Assembly: GCA_036426205.1 (NCBI GenBank)
Contig: CM071568.1
Span: forward strand, 36,898,980-36,962,979
Source: Ascaphus truei
Lineage: Eukaryota > Chordata > Amphibia > Anura > Ascaphidae
Length of the DNA: 64,000 nucleotides
Direction of reading: 5' to 3'
This document shows, in pieces, positions 12,747 through 22,743 of this stretch. The translations under genes and the position numbers were made by a program. Within the stretch, counting starts at the first letter, position 1, and each line of letters opens with the position of its first letter. Below the pieces are notes generated by a model that was given only the letters and a program-made list of their open reading frames with translations, was not told where the DNA came from and did no database searches.

Positions 12747-12980
12747 CACAGAGTTTAAAAAAGAGAGGAGAAATGTATAGTGCATTGTGACAGAGTGAAG
12801 TCAACTCCTATCAGTTACGCCTGGGAGACATATGTCTGAGTGCTTCATCCAGCACTCATAAGGGTTAACTCAGGTGGAAGTTAGGAAATCAGGAGGCAAG
12901 CTGACACCTGAGAGCCAGCAAGGTAGAAAAAGGATCATGTGACTGGCAGTAGCTGCCCTGCCTTAGAGAGGAGCACACTG
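12747..12980 (+). repeat. Duplicated host flank plus truncated LTR inside the leader
   Basis: Positions 12750-12785 repeat the host sequence found just left of the element (about 12155-12190), including the TGCAT target site. 12786-12980 then repeats the first ~195 bp of the LTR. The segment breaks off into the normal leader at 12981. Short CCACACACA stretches border both ends (about 12742-12750 and 12981-12990). At the diagnostic sites (ttagg, ttagagaggag) it matches the 3' LTR rather than the present 5' LTR, so it predates some 5' LTR mutations. A templated insertion or local duplication after integration explains it. Assembly error is the alternative. Confidence 0.8.
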
Positions 12981-13004
12981 CCACACACACAGACAGAAAA
13001 AAAA

Positions 13005-14072
13005 ATGGAGACAATTTTTTCTCAGTTCCTTGAGCAACAGCTCCAGCTAGCAGAGAAGCAAGATGAGCAACAGGCCCGGCGAGAGGAAAAGCTACTCCAA
13101 TTGCTGGCCGAAGGCCCAGCCGCAGGCAGACCAGGGATTCCAAATAATCCACCGGTGATGCTGCATAAAATGAAGCCAAACGAAGACCCAGAGGCATTTC
13201 TCCTCACTTTTGAAAGGGTAGCCACGGCCCACGGCTGGACAGTTGATCGCTGGGTAACGACTCTGGCTCCACTCCTCATAGGGGAAGCTCAGGCAGCCTA
13301 CCAGGCTCTTCCAGCAGACGAGGCCATGGACTATCAGCAACTAAAGGCTGCTATTCTGGATCGCCTAGGCCTCACTCCAGAGACCTACCAACAGCGGTTC
13401 CGGACAGTCAAATATACAAACAGAGACAGACCCCGGGTCGTAGCCCACCGCTTAGTAGACTTATGTACCAGGTGGATACAACCGTAAAAACATGACAAGG
13501 CAGAGATCCTTGAACAGTTTGTGCTCGAGCAGTTCATACAGATACTGCCCCCCTCCTCCCGCTCCTGGGTAAAAAGACACGCTGCATTTTCCCTGGATTC
13601 AGCGGTCCGCTTTGTGGAAAACTTCCTGGGCGACGACACCCAACAGGATAGCTGGGAATGGCCGGTGCAAACACCAGTTGCTTCCGGTGATACTACAGGC
13701 AGGAGAGCAGACAATCGAGGGGTCTACAACCCGCCAGCTCGGGAGATCCAGTCAACCCGATCGGAAGACCCTTTCCCATCTCGGAGGGTTCCTGGTACAA
13801 ACTCCCGCAGAGACGCCCATCCTGGGTCCGAGGCCACTGGATCACTCAAGGGAGGCCGCCACCCACAGTATTCCCAGAGAACCTGGACTCCTGTCACCCA
13901 CCCGGTGGAGAGGATAACCCCACCAACCAGAAGGGAGGATCCCATCCAACAGCGGAGAGGTCCAAACGCCGAGCCCCGTCGAGAGCTTCCGCTGACGACC
14001 GAGGTTGCGGATTCAGGAGATGATGAGATGGACTGTTCATATGGCAGAACCAGTGCCACAGCTTGTCTCTGA
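13005..14072 (+). pseudogene. Gag of the Gmr1-type element with SCAN-like domain, one internal stop
   Basis: The frame opens with METIFSQFLEQQLQLAEKQD, chosen as start because it is the first ATG after the A-rich leader end and begins a Q/E-rich coiled-coil-like N-terminus. From about 13170 to 13640 the translation follows the SCAN pattern: DPEAFLLTFERVA, then TYQQRFRTVKY, LVDLCTRWIQP, ILEQFVLEQFIQILP and SWVKRH. An in-frame TAA at 13485-13487 interrupts this domain. The C-terminal third is rich in R, P and S and has no CCHC knuckle that I can find. The frame closes with TGA at 14070-14072, after which the same frame continues into the protease. Gag proteins of this type form the particle core. 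This copy cannot make a full-length protein. Confidence 0.8.
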
Positions 14073-14380
14073 GGGGACCACAATCCGTGGTTAGCCCCAG
14101 CATCTCTGGAGGGGACAAAAGTAAACGCCATGCTGGACTCGGGCTCTGGAAAAACCCTGATCCTAGAGGGCCTAATTCCAAGCAATAGACTATCTTATGA
14201 CTCTCCTTGGAATATCGTATTGATATCCATGGGGATACAAAGAGATACCCGACGGCGAACGTTCTACTGCGTATCCAGGACCAAGAGGCTAGCCTACTAG
14301 TGGGAGTTGCTCCCTGGCTACCTGCTCCTGTTCTACTTGGCCGAGACTGGCCCTACCTCGAAACATTGTTGGCCCCTACT
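14073..14380 (+). pseudogene. Aspartic protease domain, frameshifted
   Basis: Directly after the gag TGA the same frame reads KVNAMLDSGSGKTLI. LDSGS contains the catalytic Asp (codon 14136-14138) of a retroviral-type aspartic protease. Between about 14210 and 14225 the homologous reading moves to another frame, where HGDTKRYPTANVLL and PAPVLLGRDW follow; LLGRDW is the usual C-terminal protease signature. The gene is therefore broken by a small indel. In related elements this enzyme would cut gag and pol. Whether the preceding TGA is a readthrough signal or a decayed CGA codon cannot be decided here. Confidence 0.75.
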
Positions 14381-15990
14381 CCTACGGAGCCTACTTCTCT
14401 GGTACCGGAGAAGCCCGGAGAATTGTTCCCTTTTTCCCCAGAGATTTTTCCCCGTAGACACCATGTCCCAAAGACACGTAAACAGAGACGTGCGGAAAAA
14501 GAGGACTGGTTAAGAAAGGCTGGGACTCTTGGTAACATTAGTCAGCCCAAAGGACTGCAGGTCATGGCCGGGGATGACCAGGGTGGGGAAAAGATAGATA
14601 TGGGAATTTTGCCAGACCTGGATCTTCCTGACTTCTGTCAGAGGCAGAGGGAGGACCCAGCTCTGGCTAGACAATACGAGAAGGTGGTACAGGTCAACAA
14701 CAAGATAATGGATGAACAGGGTGTAAAAGTGTTTACACATTTTGAACTGTTGAATGACATTTTATATCGTGTGAATAAGGTTACACAAACAGGGGAGGTC
14801 ATTCGACAGATGCTATTCCCTAAAGGGTTGATTAAAACGGTGTTCACCCTAGCCCATAGTCTCCCATGGGGTGGTCATTTGGGCAGAGATAAAACCACGG
14901 ACCGCATCACGTCCCGGTTTTACTGGCCAGGCATACATGGTGACATCATGAAACTATGTGAGACATGTCCTGAATGCCAGTTAAATAGTCAAAAAGGACA
15001 GAAGCCGGCTCCCTTGGTTCCTCTGCCTTTGGTAGCCGTCCTATTCGAGAGATTTGGGGTAGATCTGGTCGGACCTTTAGAACCCTCTGCGAAGGGACAT
15101 AAATTTATACTCGTTGTTGTAGATTATACCACCAGATATCCTGAGGCCTTCCCTCTGAGATCAGCCACTGCTAAACAGGTTGCTCACAGGCTGTTAGAAC
15201 TGTTCTCTAGGGTAGGACTTCCCCAAGTAATGTTAACTGACCAGGGAACAATTTTCATGGCAAAGTTAATGCAGGATGTCCTGAAGTTATTGGAGGTAAA
15301 ATCCGTCCGGACCTCAGTCTACCATCCTCAGACTGATGGATTGGTAGAGAGGTTTAACCGTACTTTAAAAAAATGCTTAGGAAGTTTGTGGACACTGAAA
15401 AGCGAGCTTGGGATGAACTTCTCCCTTTCCTGTTGTTTGCGGTACGAGAAGTTCCCCAATCATCTACAGGCTTCTCCCCGTTTGAGCTCCTATATGGACG
15501 CCAACCTCGGGTTATTCTCGACCTACTGAAGGAATCCTGGGAGGAGGAGCCCTCCCCCTCCAAGAATACCCTTCAGTATGTCATAGACCTTAGAAATCGC
15601 CTAGACATGATAGGTCGGTTTGCTAAGGCAAACCTCAAATCTGCTCAAGAACGTCAAGAAAGGCAGTACAACCAGAATGCTCGCTTGAGGGTCTTCCAAC
15701 CTGGGGACCAAGTGATGCTACTACTACCGACATCAGAGAGTAAACTCCTTGCGAAGTGGCAGGGTCCTTTCCAAGTTCTCCGCCGCACCGGGGAGGTGAA
15801 CTATGAGATCTGTCAACCAGGGTCCAGAAAGGGTAAACAAATCTACCACGTTAACCTCCTAAAACCCTGGAAAACGATGAGATCGCTGTTCATCCACCCT
15901 CGGGAAGGAGAGACGGATTTGGGTCCACAGCTTCCAAAGGGTAGTACGTACAATGACCATCAGGTTCCCATGGGAGGGCAGTTAACAACG
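14381..15990 (+). pseudogene. Integrase domain, placed upstream of RT, one frameshift
   Basis: The H2C2 zinc-binding module lies at about 14855-14980 (AHSLPWGGH ... CETCPEC). The catalytic core has Asp in VDLVGP (15062), Asp in LTDQGT (15239) and Glu in VERFNRT (15347). The last two are 36 residues apart, matching the D,D35E rule, so all three catalytic residues are present. The frame shifts at an A7 run (15367-15373), where one base appears lost. The C-terminal part then continues in the next frame with FSPFELLYGRQP and a GPF...V-NYEI / YHVNLLKPW chromo-less tail to about 15880. The enzyme inserts the cDNA copy into the genome. Its position before RT is the defining oddity of this element type. 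Confidence 0.85.
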
Positions 15991-16980
15991 GAACAAAGGT
16001 CAGACCTACTAGAATTATGTGACCAGTTCCCAGATGTTTTTTCGGAGCTGCCAGGGCAGACTAATTTAGTGTCCCATAGGATTGAGACAGAACCTGGCGT
16101 AAAAGTATGGTCCCGTCCCTATAGATTGCCAGAGGGCCGAAAAGACCTGCTAGAGAGGGAGATAATAGACATGTTGGAATTGGGCGTGATCGAGGAGTCC
16201 CACAGCGAATGGTGTAGCCCTATCGTGTTGGGCCCTAAACCAGATGGGAAGGTGAGGTTTTGCGTGGATCTGCGAAAGGTAAATGCTGTATCCAGATTTG
16301 ATGCATATCCAATGCCTAGGGTGGATGAATTGCTTGACTCGCTTGGTAAAGCAGAGTATATCTCCACCCTAGATCTCACAAAAGGATATTGGCAGATACC
16401 TCTAGCGGAAGAATCCAAATGCAAAACTGCCTTCGCCACCCCTCTCGGTTTATACCAATTCGTCACTATGCCATTTGGGTTACATGGGGCTCCAGCCACG
16501 TTCCAAAGGTTAATGGACAAGGTACTATGACCCCATAGGGCATATGCCGCGGCCTACTTGGATGACATTGTCATCTATAGCAGACACTGGCAGTCTCAAA
16601 TAAAAAGGTTAAGGGCAGTCCTAACGTCCTTAAGAGAAGCAGGGCTCACTGCAAATCCCAAAAAATGTGCCCTGGGTAAATCCACTACAAAGTACTTGGG
16701 CTATGCCATTGGGGGAGGGATAGTAAGGCCACTAGCTAGCAAGGTGGCCGCCATAAAGGAAGTCCCCACCCCACACACAAAGACACAGGTCCGCTCCCTT
16801 TTGGGGTTAGCACGGTATTACCGGTGGTTTATCCCCAATTTTTCAGAAATATCTGCACCCCTAACAGATCTGACAAAAAAGAGTGCCCCGACCCAAGTTA
16901 AATGGTCTTTGGAGTGCCAAGACGCCTTTGACATGCTAAAAAAAGTGCCTGTCAGAGGGCCCCGCTCTTCGGAGCCCAGA
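15991..16980 (+). pseudogene. Reverse transcriptase domain with one in-frame stop
   Basis: The frame that carries the integrase C-terminus runs on into RT. It reads LGVIEESHSEWCSPIV, KVRFCVDLRKVN, ISTLDLTKGYWQIPL and FVTMPFGLHGAPATFQ, then a TGA at 16528-16530, then AYLDDIVIYS with the YLDD catalytic box at 16555-16566. The connection segment (KYLGY, LLGLARYYRWFIPNF) follows. The TGA lies in a context (CTA-TGA-CCC) compatible with a CGA to TGA transition. A second A7 run at 16938-16944 moves the frame before RNase H. All core RT boxes are recognisable, of Ty3/gypsy type. Confidence 0.88.
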
Positions 16981-17467
16981 TTTTAAAGAGCCCTTCATCA
17001 TCCAGACGGATGCCTCAGAGGTAGGACTGGGAGCAGTGCTGTCTCAGCAATTTGATGGTGTTGAACACCCCATACTGTTCATCAGCCGGAAGCTGTTCCC
17101 AAGGGAAGTGAGGTATTCCGTTATTGAGAAGGAGTGCCTCGCTGTAAAATGGGCAATTGAGGCCTTGAGACATTATGTCGCCGGAGTACACTTCACCCTG
17201 CTCACTGACCATGCGCCCTTGAAGTGGTTAAACACCATGAAGGACACAAATCCAAGGTTGACGAGGTGGTATATGGCCCTCCAACCCTTCTCTTTTGATA
17301 TTCAGCATAGACCTGGAAAGGACCATGGAAATGCTGATTTTTTGTCAAGAGAAGGAGTGGAGGGTCGGGCTTCAGCCGTGTGGGACACTAGCCACACACA
17401 AACAGGGGAGGTATGTGACAGAGTGAAGTCAACTCCTATCAGTTATGCCTGGGATACATATGTCTGA
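16981..17467 (+). pseudogene. RNase H domain, reading into the 3' LTR
   Basis: The frame after the A7 shift reads FIIQTDASEVGLGAVL (first Asp), YSVIEKECLAVKWAIE (Glu), FTLLTDHAPLKWL (second Asp), then FDIQHRPGKDHGNADFLSR. This is a typical gypsy RNase H, which degrades the RNA strand during reverse transcription. It is the last domain of pol here because the integrase is upstream. The frame continues into the 3' LTR and stops at 17465-17467, so the native stop has probably changed or the tail is naturally LTR-encoded. Confidence 0.82.
17398..17413 (+). promoter_or_regulatory. Polypurine tract of the Gmr1-type element
   Basis: ACAAACAGGGGAGGTA directly precedes the 3' LTR start TGTGACAG. The purine run AGGGGAGG is the likely plus-strand primer. 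The same 16 bases, plus one more C upstream, stand in the equivalent position of the pol-less element at 27160-27175. Confidence 0.75.
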
Positions 17468-17922
17468 GTGCTTCATCCAGCACTCATAAGGGTTAACTCA
17501 GGTGGAAGTTAGGAAATCAGGTGGCAAGCTGACACCTGAGAGCCAGCAAGGTAGAAAAAGGATCATGTTACTGGCAGTAGCTGCCCTGCCTTAGAGAGGA
17601 GCACACTGCTGTGTGAGCCCTTAGCCAGAGGGATTTCACCAAAGACTACTTCAACCAAAGTAAGGATTATTCATTTGTTTACTGACTGCTTAAAGTACCC
17701 TTATGGTTTGGTTCTGGTTTAGCCAGCCAGCCTGCTAGATAGGTCTGCTGTGTTATTAGTCAGTTTTTCTCCCAAAGTGGAGCAGGATTTATTTTGTTAA
17801 AGGGACAATGTACCCGCATGTTATGTTGCTGTGGAGAAATAAAGCCACTGAACGTTTTCATTTATCCTGAAACTACACGTGTGGACTGTTCCCTGACCTC
17901 GGCTACAGGCCGTCCTGCCACA
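17414..17922 (+). repeat. 3' LTR of the Gmr1-type element
   Basis: It is 509 bp, TGTGACAG...CTGCCACA, paired with 12191-12695. AATAAA at about 17838-17843. It is followed by the TGCAT duplication at 17923-17927. Confidence 0.9.
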
Positions 17923-17935
17923 TGCATAAAATGAG

Positions 17936-18803
17936 TGTGAGATTTCCTCCATAGGTATTCAGAGGCGCAAATGCAAGTGCGCAGGATGCCTGTTTGTTGT
18001 TACGCCGGTGCTGCCCACAGACCAGACATCCCTTATACTGAGGTGGGGACGTATATGTGCACGCACCCGCAGCAGAAGGAGCGTGTCCGGAGTGTGGTGT
18101 TTTGGCGTTGCCAGGCCAGGTGGGAATAGGTGTAGCAATACTTGCCGGTACCGGTACAGAAGAGACGAAGTCATTGCTGTTAGCCAAGGTCAGGGAGAGA
18201 GAAGATCTGGGAGGTCGAGGTCCAAGCTGTGGTCGAGGGATGAGAGAATCAGCAAGGTCAAGTGGGAGCCGGGGTACAGAGCCAGAGAGGGAAGTCCACC
18301 AAGCCGGGACGCAACCTGAATAAGCGAAGAGCAAAGGGAGAGCCAGAATAGACGTCCGCAAGCAGAGACTATGTCGAGCGATGTGGGAATGGCAATACAG
18401 GCATTATATAGTGCGGCTGGCAAATGGAAGAGGAGACCTACTTGGAGGAGTGCAGGAGTCCTGGATAGGTTGCCTAGAGAAGAATGCAGGTGAGCAGTCT
18501 TAGGGCATGATAGTAGGCTGTGTGTGTGTTGGTGGTGGGGTTCTCACTGCAGGAGCAGTGAATAAATTAACTAGATTCGGCGCGTGCTCCATAACGAGGG
18601 GAAGCTCGCGCCCATGAGCAGCAGCAGCAGCCACCATAGCCCCAGCCGCCTGCGGAACAGCGGCTTCCCGCTGGGGACGAGGAGGGAGTCCCCCAACCAC
18701 AGGGACCGGACGGGACCGGCGAGGGGGATGCCCTGCAGCAGCGGGCGTAACAAGAGGTGAGGGGAGGTCATGCTGCGGCCGTCGTGACCCCCGGATCCTC
18801 ACA
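17936..18803 (-). repeat. LTR-like GC-rich block nested in the LINE
   Basis: On the minus strand it starts TGTGAGGATCCGGGGGTCACG, shares that architecture with the start of the block at 25553, and ends near CTCACA. It lies inside the LINE but has no LINE coding. Ends TGTGAG/CTCACA suggest a solo LTR, but no matching target duplication was found and the left boundary is uncertain. It contains tandem purine-rich phrases and no supported gene. Confidence 0.4.
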
Positions 18804-19910
18804 TTTGTGAATTTAGCAAGGACCATGGGTTAGAGATGTGTGTGCCTGAGCTGAGAAGGAACATTTAGATGAAGAACGGAGGAGAGGATAGAGTTGAAAA
18901 GGCTGACAAGATTGTCAGGTTCAGAGGAAGTAGAGAGATAATAGAGTTTAACATTCAGGGTAAATGCCTGATAGGTCAACGGAGTGACGGTAGTTAGAAG
19001 AACAGGTAGTAGGGAGGGGAGAGGAATGATAAGTGGTGAATGTTAGGAGGTGATGGTCAGAGAGCAGAGCGAGGAGATAGAGAAATCAGTGACCATCCTT
19101 GTGGCTGCTGAAATTGGTCAATTAGTGGAGGCCAAAGGAGGAGGTTAAACAGATGAGATGTCCAGGAGACTGAGGGATAATCAATGTGATAGTTGAAGTC
19201 CTCAAGTAAAAGGATAGGAGAGTTCGAATTGAGAAAGAAGGAAAGCCAAGATTCAAAGTCAGAGAGAAAGGAGTAGGTAAAGGCTGTAGAAGATAGCACA
19301 TGTGACTGCCACATGCAGAGAGAATTGTAGAAAAGCTGGACAGTGTCAACATCAAAGGACAATAAAGAAACAGATGGAGGTAAAGGGCAGAGCTGATATT
19401 GGCAGCTAGAGAAGAGGAGGTGACCTATCCCTCCACTTAAGCCATTGGGGCATGGAGTGTGAGAGAAATAGAGACCACTATATGAGACAGCAGCCTCCAC
19501 AGCAAGTCATATTATGAGAGCCAGATTTCTATTAGAACACAGTGCTGAAGAGAACAAGAGCAGAAGACATGTAAAACAAGAGCCTTGTTAGTCAGAGGGT
19601 GGACATTCCAGAGGGCACAGGAGAAGGGAAGAAAGAAGGAAAGGAGACAAGAAATAGGGATTAAGTTAGATGGGTTAACACCACCCATAGCAGGGAGGGA
19701 GGGAGGAGGAGGCAAGGAGATGTGAGCGAGAGCATGTGTGTTTATGGCCAAGTCCAAGATAAGGTAAGATATCCCCGACAGCAAGAAAGAGGTGTAGAAA
19801 GAGAGGGGAGGTGAGAAGAATATTTATGATGGTGCTTATTATTGAGATGTGTAGAAGTAGCTGGGAACGAGGTGCGTAAATAGTAGTGCAGTGTCTGGAC
19901 ACAGGCAAAG
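18804..19910 (-). pseudogene. L2/CR1-like LINE, endonuclease part (decayed)
   Basis: Minus-strand frames contain ALWNVHPLTNKALVLH with IEIWLS (about 19512-19630). This matches the N-terminal APE-endonuclease pattern of LINEs (N-x-RSLxNK ... TETWL). A second frame has ILLLEDFNYHIDYPSVS (about 19170-19230), matching the GDFN-H box. A frame break separates them near 19505. The endonuclease would nick target DNA for target-primed reverse transcription. The reverse transcriptase half is at 11505-12190. The 3' end and 5' UTR are not identified. Confidence 0.65.
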
Positions 19911-20816
19911 GTGTCCTTCCCTTTTTATCACGTGCATTTTTTTATTTGTATAATTAAAACTCCCTAGGGTCTTCTGCCCTTTCCCTTTGTTCAGCATTTC
20001 CATAAAATACTTTCAAAGGCATATGTTTACTCTAACAAACATAATATTGCCATTTATTGAAATTAATAGACCTATTATCCATTTTTTTGTAAAAATATTA
20101 GAAAAAAGGAATTGTACTAAAGACTGTCTTAAAATAAATAAACGGCGGCTTAAAATCGCAGAGAAATGTGAATATTCAAATTATATAGGGCAAATAAAAA
20201 TATAGGAAAAAATATCACATCTTTTTTTGTTGTCATTTTACTGTGATCACTAGAAAAGTGTGAATGAATCACAATGTTTCCCACAAATATGACACTATTT
20301 GCACATTCATCCTGAAGAGAGAGTCTTGTTTTATTTGAGTCCCAATTGCTATGCATGTACTGTAACACCAAAAACACAACTTTAAACAGCATTTGGAGAG
20401 ATACACAAAGAGGAGCACACCGCATCGCATTTTTTTTATCAATCCCTTAATATACGCACTAGCGAATCAAGGCCATATTAGCAGAAAATGTAATATTTTT
20501 CCACATAGAATCAACTCCTAACAAATGCTAAACTTGTCTTGAAGAAATCTCCCACCGCCGTTGAGAAACCTTAACATTTGTTTTTGGCAAATCAGACAAT
20601 CCAGATTGTAATTGGATCAATCTGCTCATCAGAGGGTCTCCCCCTTCTCAGCCCATCCCAGGGCCTGGGTTCCTGCATTAACCAATAACAGGGTCGTTGA
20701 TGGAATATAGAGTAGGGAAACTTTAGTACTACGGTAAGGAAGGGGTTGCTGCTCCCTACAGGGAGATGCCCCAGGCTGGATTCAAAGAGAGGAAGCCTCA
20801 GGAGAGAATAAAACCC
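19911..20816. other. AT-rich intronic stretch, no gene
   Basis: No domain, RNA gene or clear repeat boundary is supported. Open frames are short and A/T-biased. Confidence 0.35.
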
Positions 20817-21250
20817 TGTAGGAGATATACGCAGAGGATGAAACACCAGAGACGTTTTAGGATAAATAAACATAGGCTTTATTAGCCAGCAGATTTAAAC
20901 AAACAGAAACCAGCTTCATATAAGTGAAATATCACAAAATAATTGTATCTGACTAAGCAAAGAGGCAGCAGCCTTGGTTTAACCCTTATTTAAGGTGAGC
21001 CCTGCTGCCTCATCCTTCACACCTTTGCCCCAAGTTGGGGACCCCTGGGTGCCTGCACACACAGACAGATGGCCTGATCAATGCCAACCCAAACCTATGG
21101 TTTGCCCAGGTGTTCCTTGCCAGGGCAACATCATAGGTCACACCTGTCAGCTGTTTTCATTGTGCCCATTCCCAAGAACAAGCAGAGAAACAATAGCTCC
21201 ACCCCCTTTTGGTACTTAATACACATTTTGGGGTTCCGTCTGGTGTTTCT
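20817..21250 (-). repeat. Possible LTR fragment related to the coiled-coil element's LTR
   Basis: Begins TGTAGGAGATATACGCAGAG and carries 'ggctttattag' about 60 bp in. This parallels TGTAGGAGGACGTGCGCAGAG and 'ggcttttattg' at the edge of the LTR at 26566. The similarity suggests a relative, minus oriented. The other end was not found and no primer site precedes it, so a solo or truncated LTR is likely. Confidence 0.3.
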
Positions 21251-22429
21251 TAACTTGCTTCTCATATACTGTATGTTATGTTCCAATTCATCCTTTTTAA
21301 GGATTTACAACAAAATGAACACAATGATCACAATGATCACTGTTAAAAATATTTATCAAAATTATGTAAAATCCATTTAGAGCACAGTTGTTCTACATCC
21401 ACAACTTTACACATACAGTAATAAAGAATATAGGTGACACTTAAGAACATACATTACAATCTAGTTAAACTGATAAGAAACCTATTCTATAAGATTTTCC
21501 ATTTCTAAAATATCAGATCTAAAGAAATCACGCATTCCAAGCAATAAACATACATTACAAATTGTGCAATTTTGACTACGTTCAAACAGAATGTACAGAA
21601 TATAACACACATGGGGAGATCGCTCAGCACGGATACATTATATAAACCTGACATTTTACAATTACAGAAAGGAGTAAGGAGCTCTTTATTAAATGTTGAC
21701 ACTTTTATGTCAGACTCCCTGGGGCCCAGGAGATAGACGTAGGATGGGCTGGACGAAGAGACTGTGTAAAAAACTATGCAAAAGCACTCCGCAACTCATC
21801 AGGTGGATGAAAAGTAAAAGAAATTTCTTAAACGACATAAAACAAAAATACATACTTAAAACAAAACAGGGGAAAAGCACTTCCTGGGGCCCAACACTAG
21901 AGTTTCAAGTGAACCCCCCCCCCTTCTTTCACACTTGTATTTCTCTCTACCCTCCTCCATCTCTCACTCTCCCTCCTTCTCTTCCTCACTCACTTCCCCC
22001 CACAAATTTTTTTTTCTGATATCATCCTCTCTTACTTTTGTTTGGTTGTCATCTTTGTCTTTCAAACGCTCTTGGAATCCATCTGTGTTCAATGATGATT
22101 TTATATATATTTATATATTTATGTAACTGTTTGGGACACTTACCGGTGACCTAAACTGATACAGCAGCTTCATGAGTCACTACCCTGACACAAGAGAAGT
22201 CTCTTCCCTTGAGTACTAAAGGCCATGTCTATGCATACTGCGCTATATGAATGCACACACAGAAAATGGGTGAACAAAGGCAGTGCACTAGTATTTACAC
22301 ACATTAATAGTAATGCAACACTCTCTTACATTTCAACACCTACCCACACCATTGGTATACACTCCCACACACACCTTTTATAAAGCACTGTATACACTGT
22401 GGGCACTTTATAAATTTATATTTACACAC

Positions 22430-22480
22430 ATACATACACACACACACACATAAGCAGACACACACATACACACACACTCT
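22430..22480. repeat. CA/ACAC microsatellite
   Basis: Irregular (CA)n and (ACATAC)n runs. Confidence 0.7.
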
Positions 22481-22577
22481 TACATCACTAACATTAAGGG
22501 ACCATTTAACACCTTAAGTCATAAATCGTATTCTGCACAGGGGGGATGGATAGGCTTCAGTCAGATACATTCCAGAT

Positions 22578-22743
22578 GCAATGATAGTCCGCCCAGATGG
22601 CATACCCCTGACGAAGTCCACAAGACGAAACGCGTAGGGCATATTATTTGGAGTACATTTATTGCTTACTATACATTGAACTGTTAGTACTACGTGCAAA
22701 CGGAGTTGCATAGCCCTCTGCCATCTGGGCGGACTATCATTGC
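22578..22743. repeat. Foldback element with CGAAACGCGTAG loop motif
   Basis: The left arm ATGATAGTCCGCCCAGATGG and right arm CCATCTGGGCGGACTATCAT are exact reverse complements. The loop contains CCTGACGAAG (22608-22617) and ACGAAACGCGTAGGGC (22625-22640). The same motif pair is found in other foldback elements of the window. Confidence 0.65.

Larger units (their letters stand above)
12191..17922 (+). mobile_element. Full-length Ty3/gypsy retrotransposon of Gmr1 type (integrase before RT)
   Basis: Two direct LTRs (12191-12695 and 17414-17922) flank gag, protease, integrase, reverse transcriptase and RNase H domains in that order. Identical TGCAT duplications border the element. Integrase upstream of reverse transcriptase is the copia-like order, but the domains are gypsy-type. 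That combination is described for Gmr1-like elements of deuterostomes. The gag carries a SCAN-like domain, in agreement with the published link between Gmr1 gag and SCAN. The coding frame is disabled by stops at 13485, 14070 and 16528, a shift near 14210-14225, and shifts at two A7 runs (15367-15373, 16938-16944). By eye the LTRs differ by about ten substitutions and one 4-bp indel, so the insertion is fairly young. Confidence 0.9.

Noticed and set aside
13724..14185. Minus-strand 153-codon frame opposite gag
   Set aside because: Shadow of the plus-strand gag and protease coding; no independent motif.
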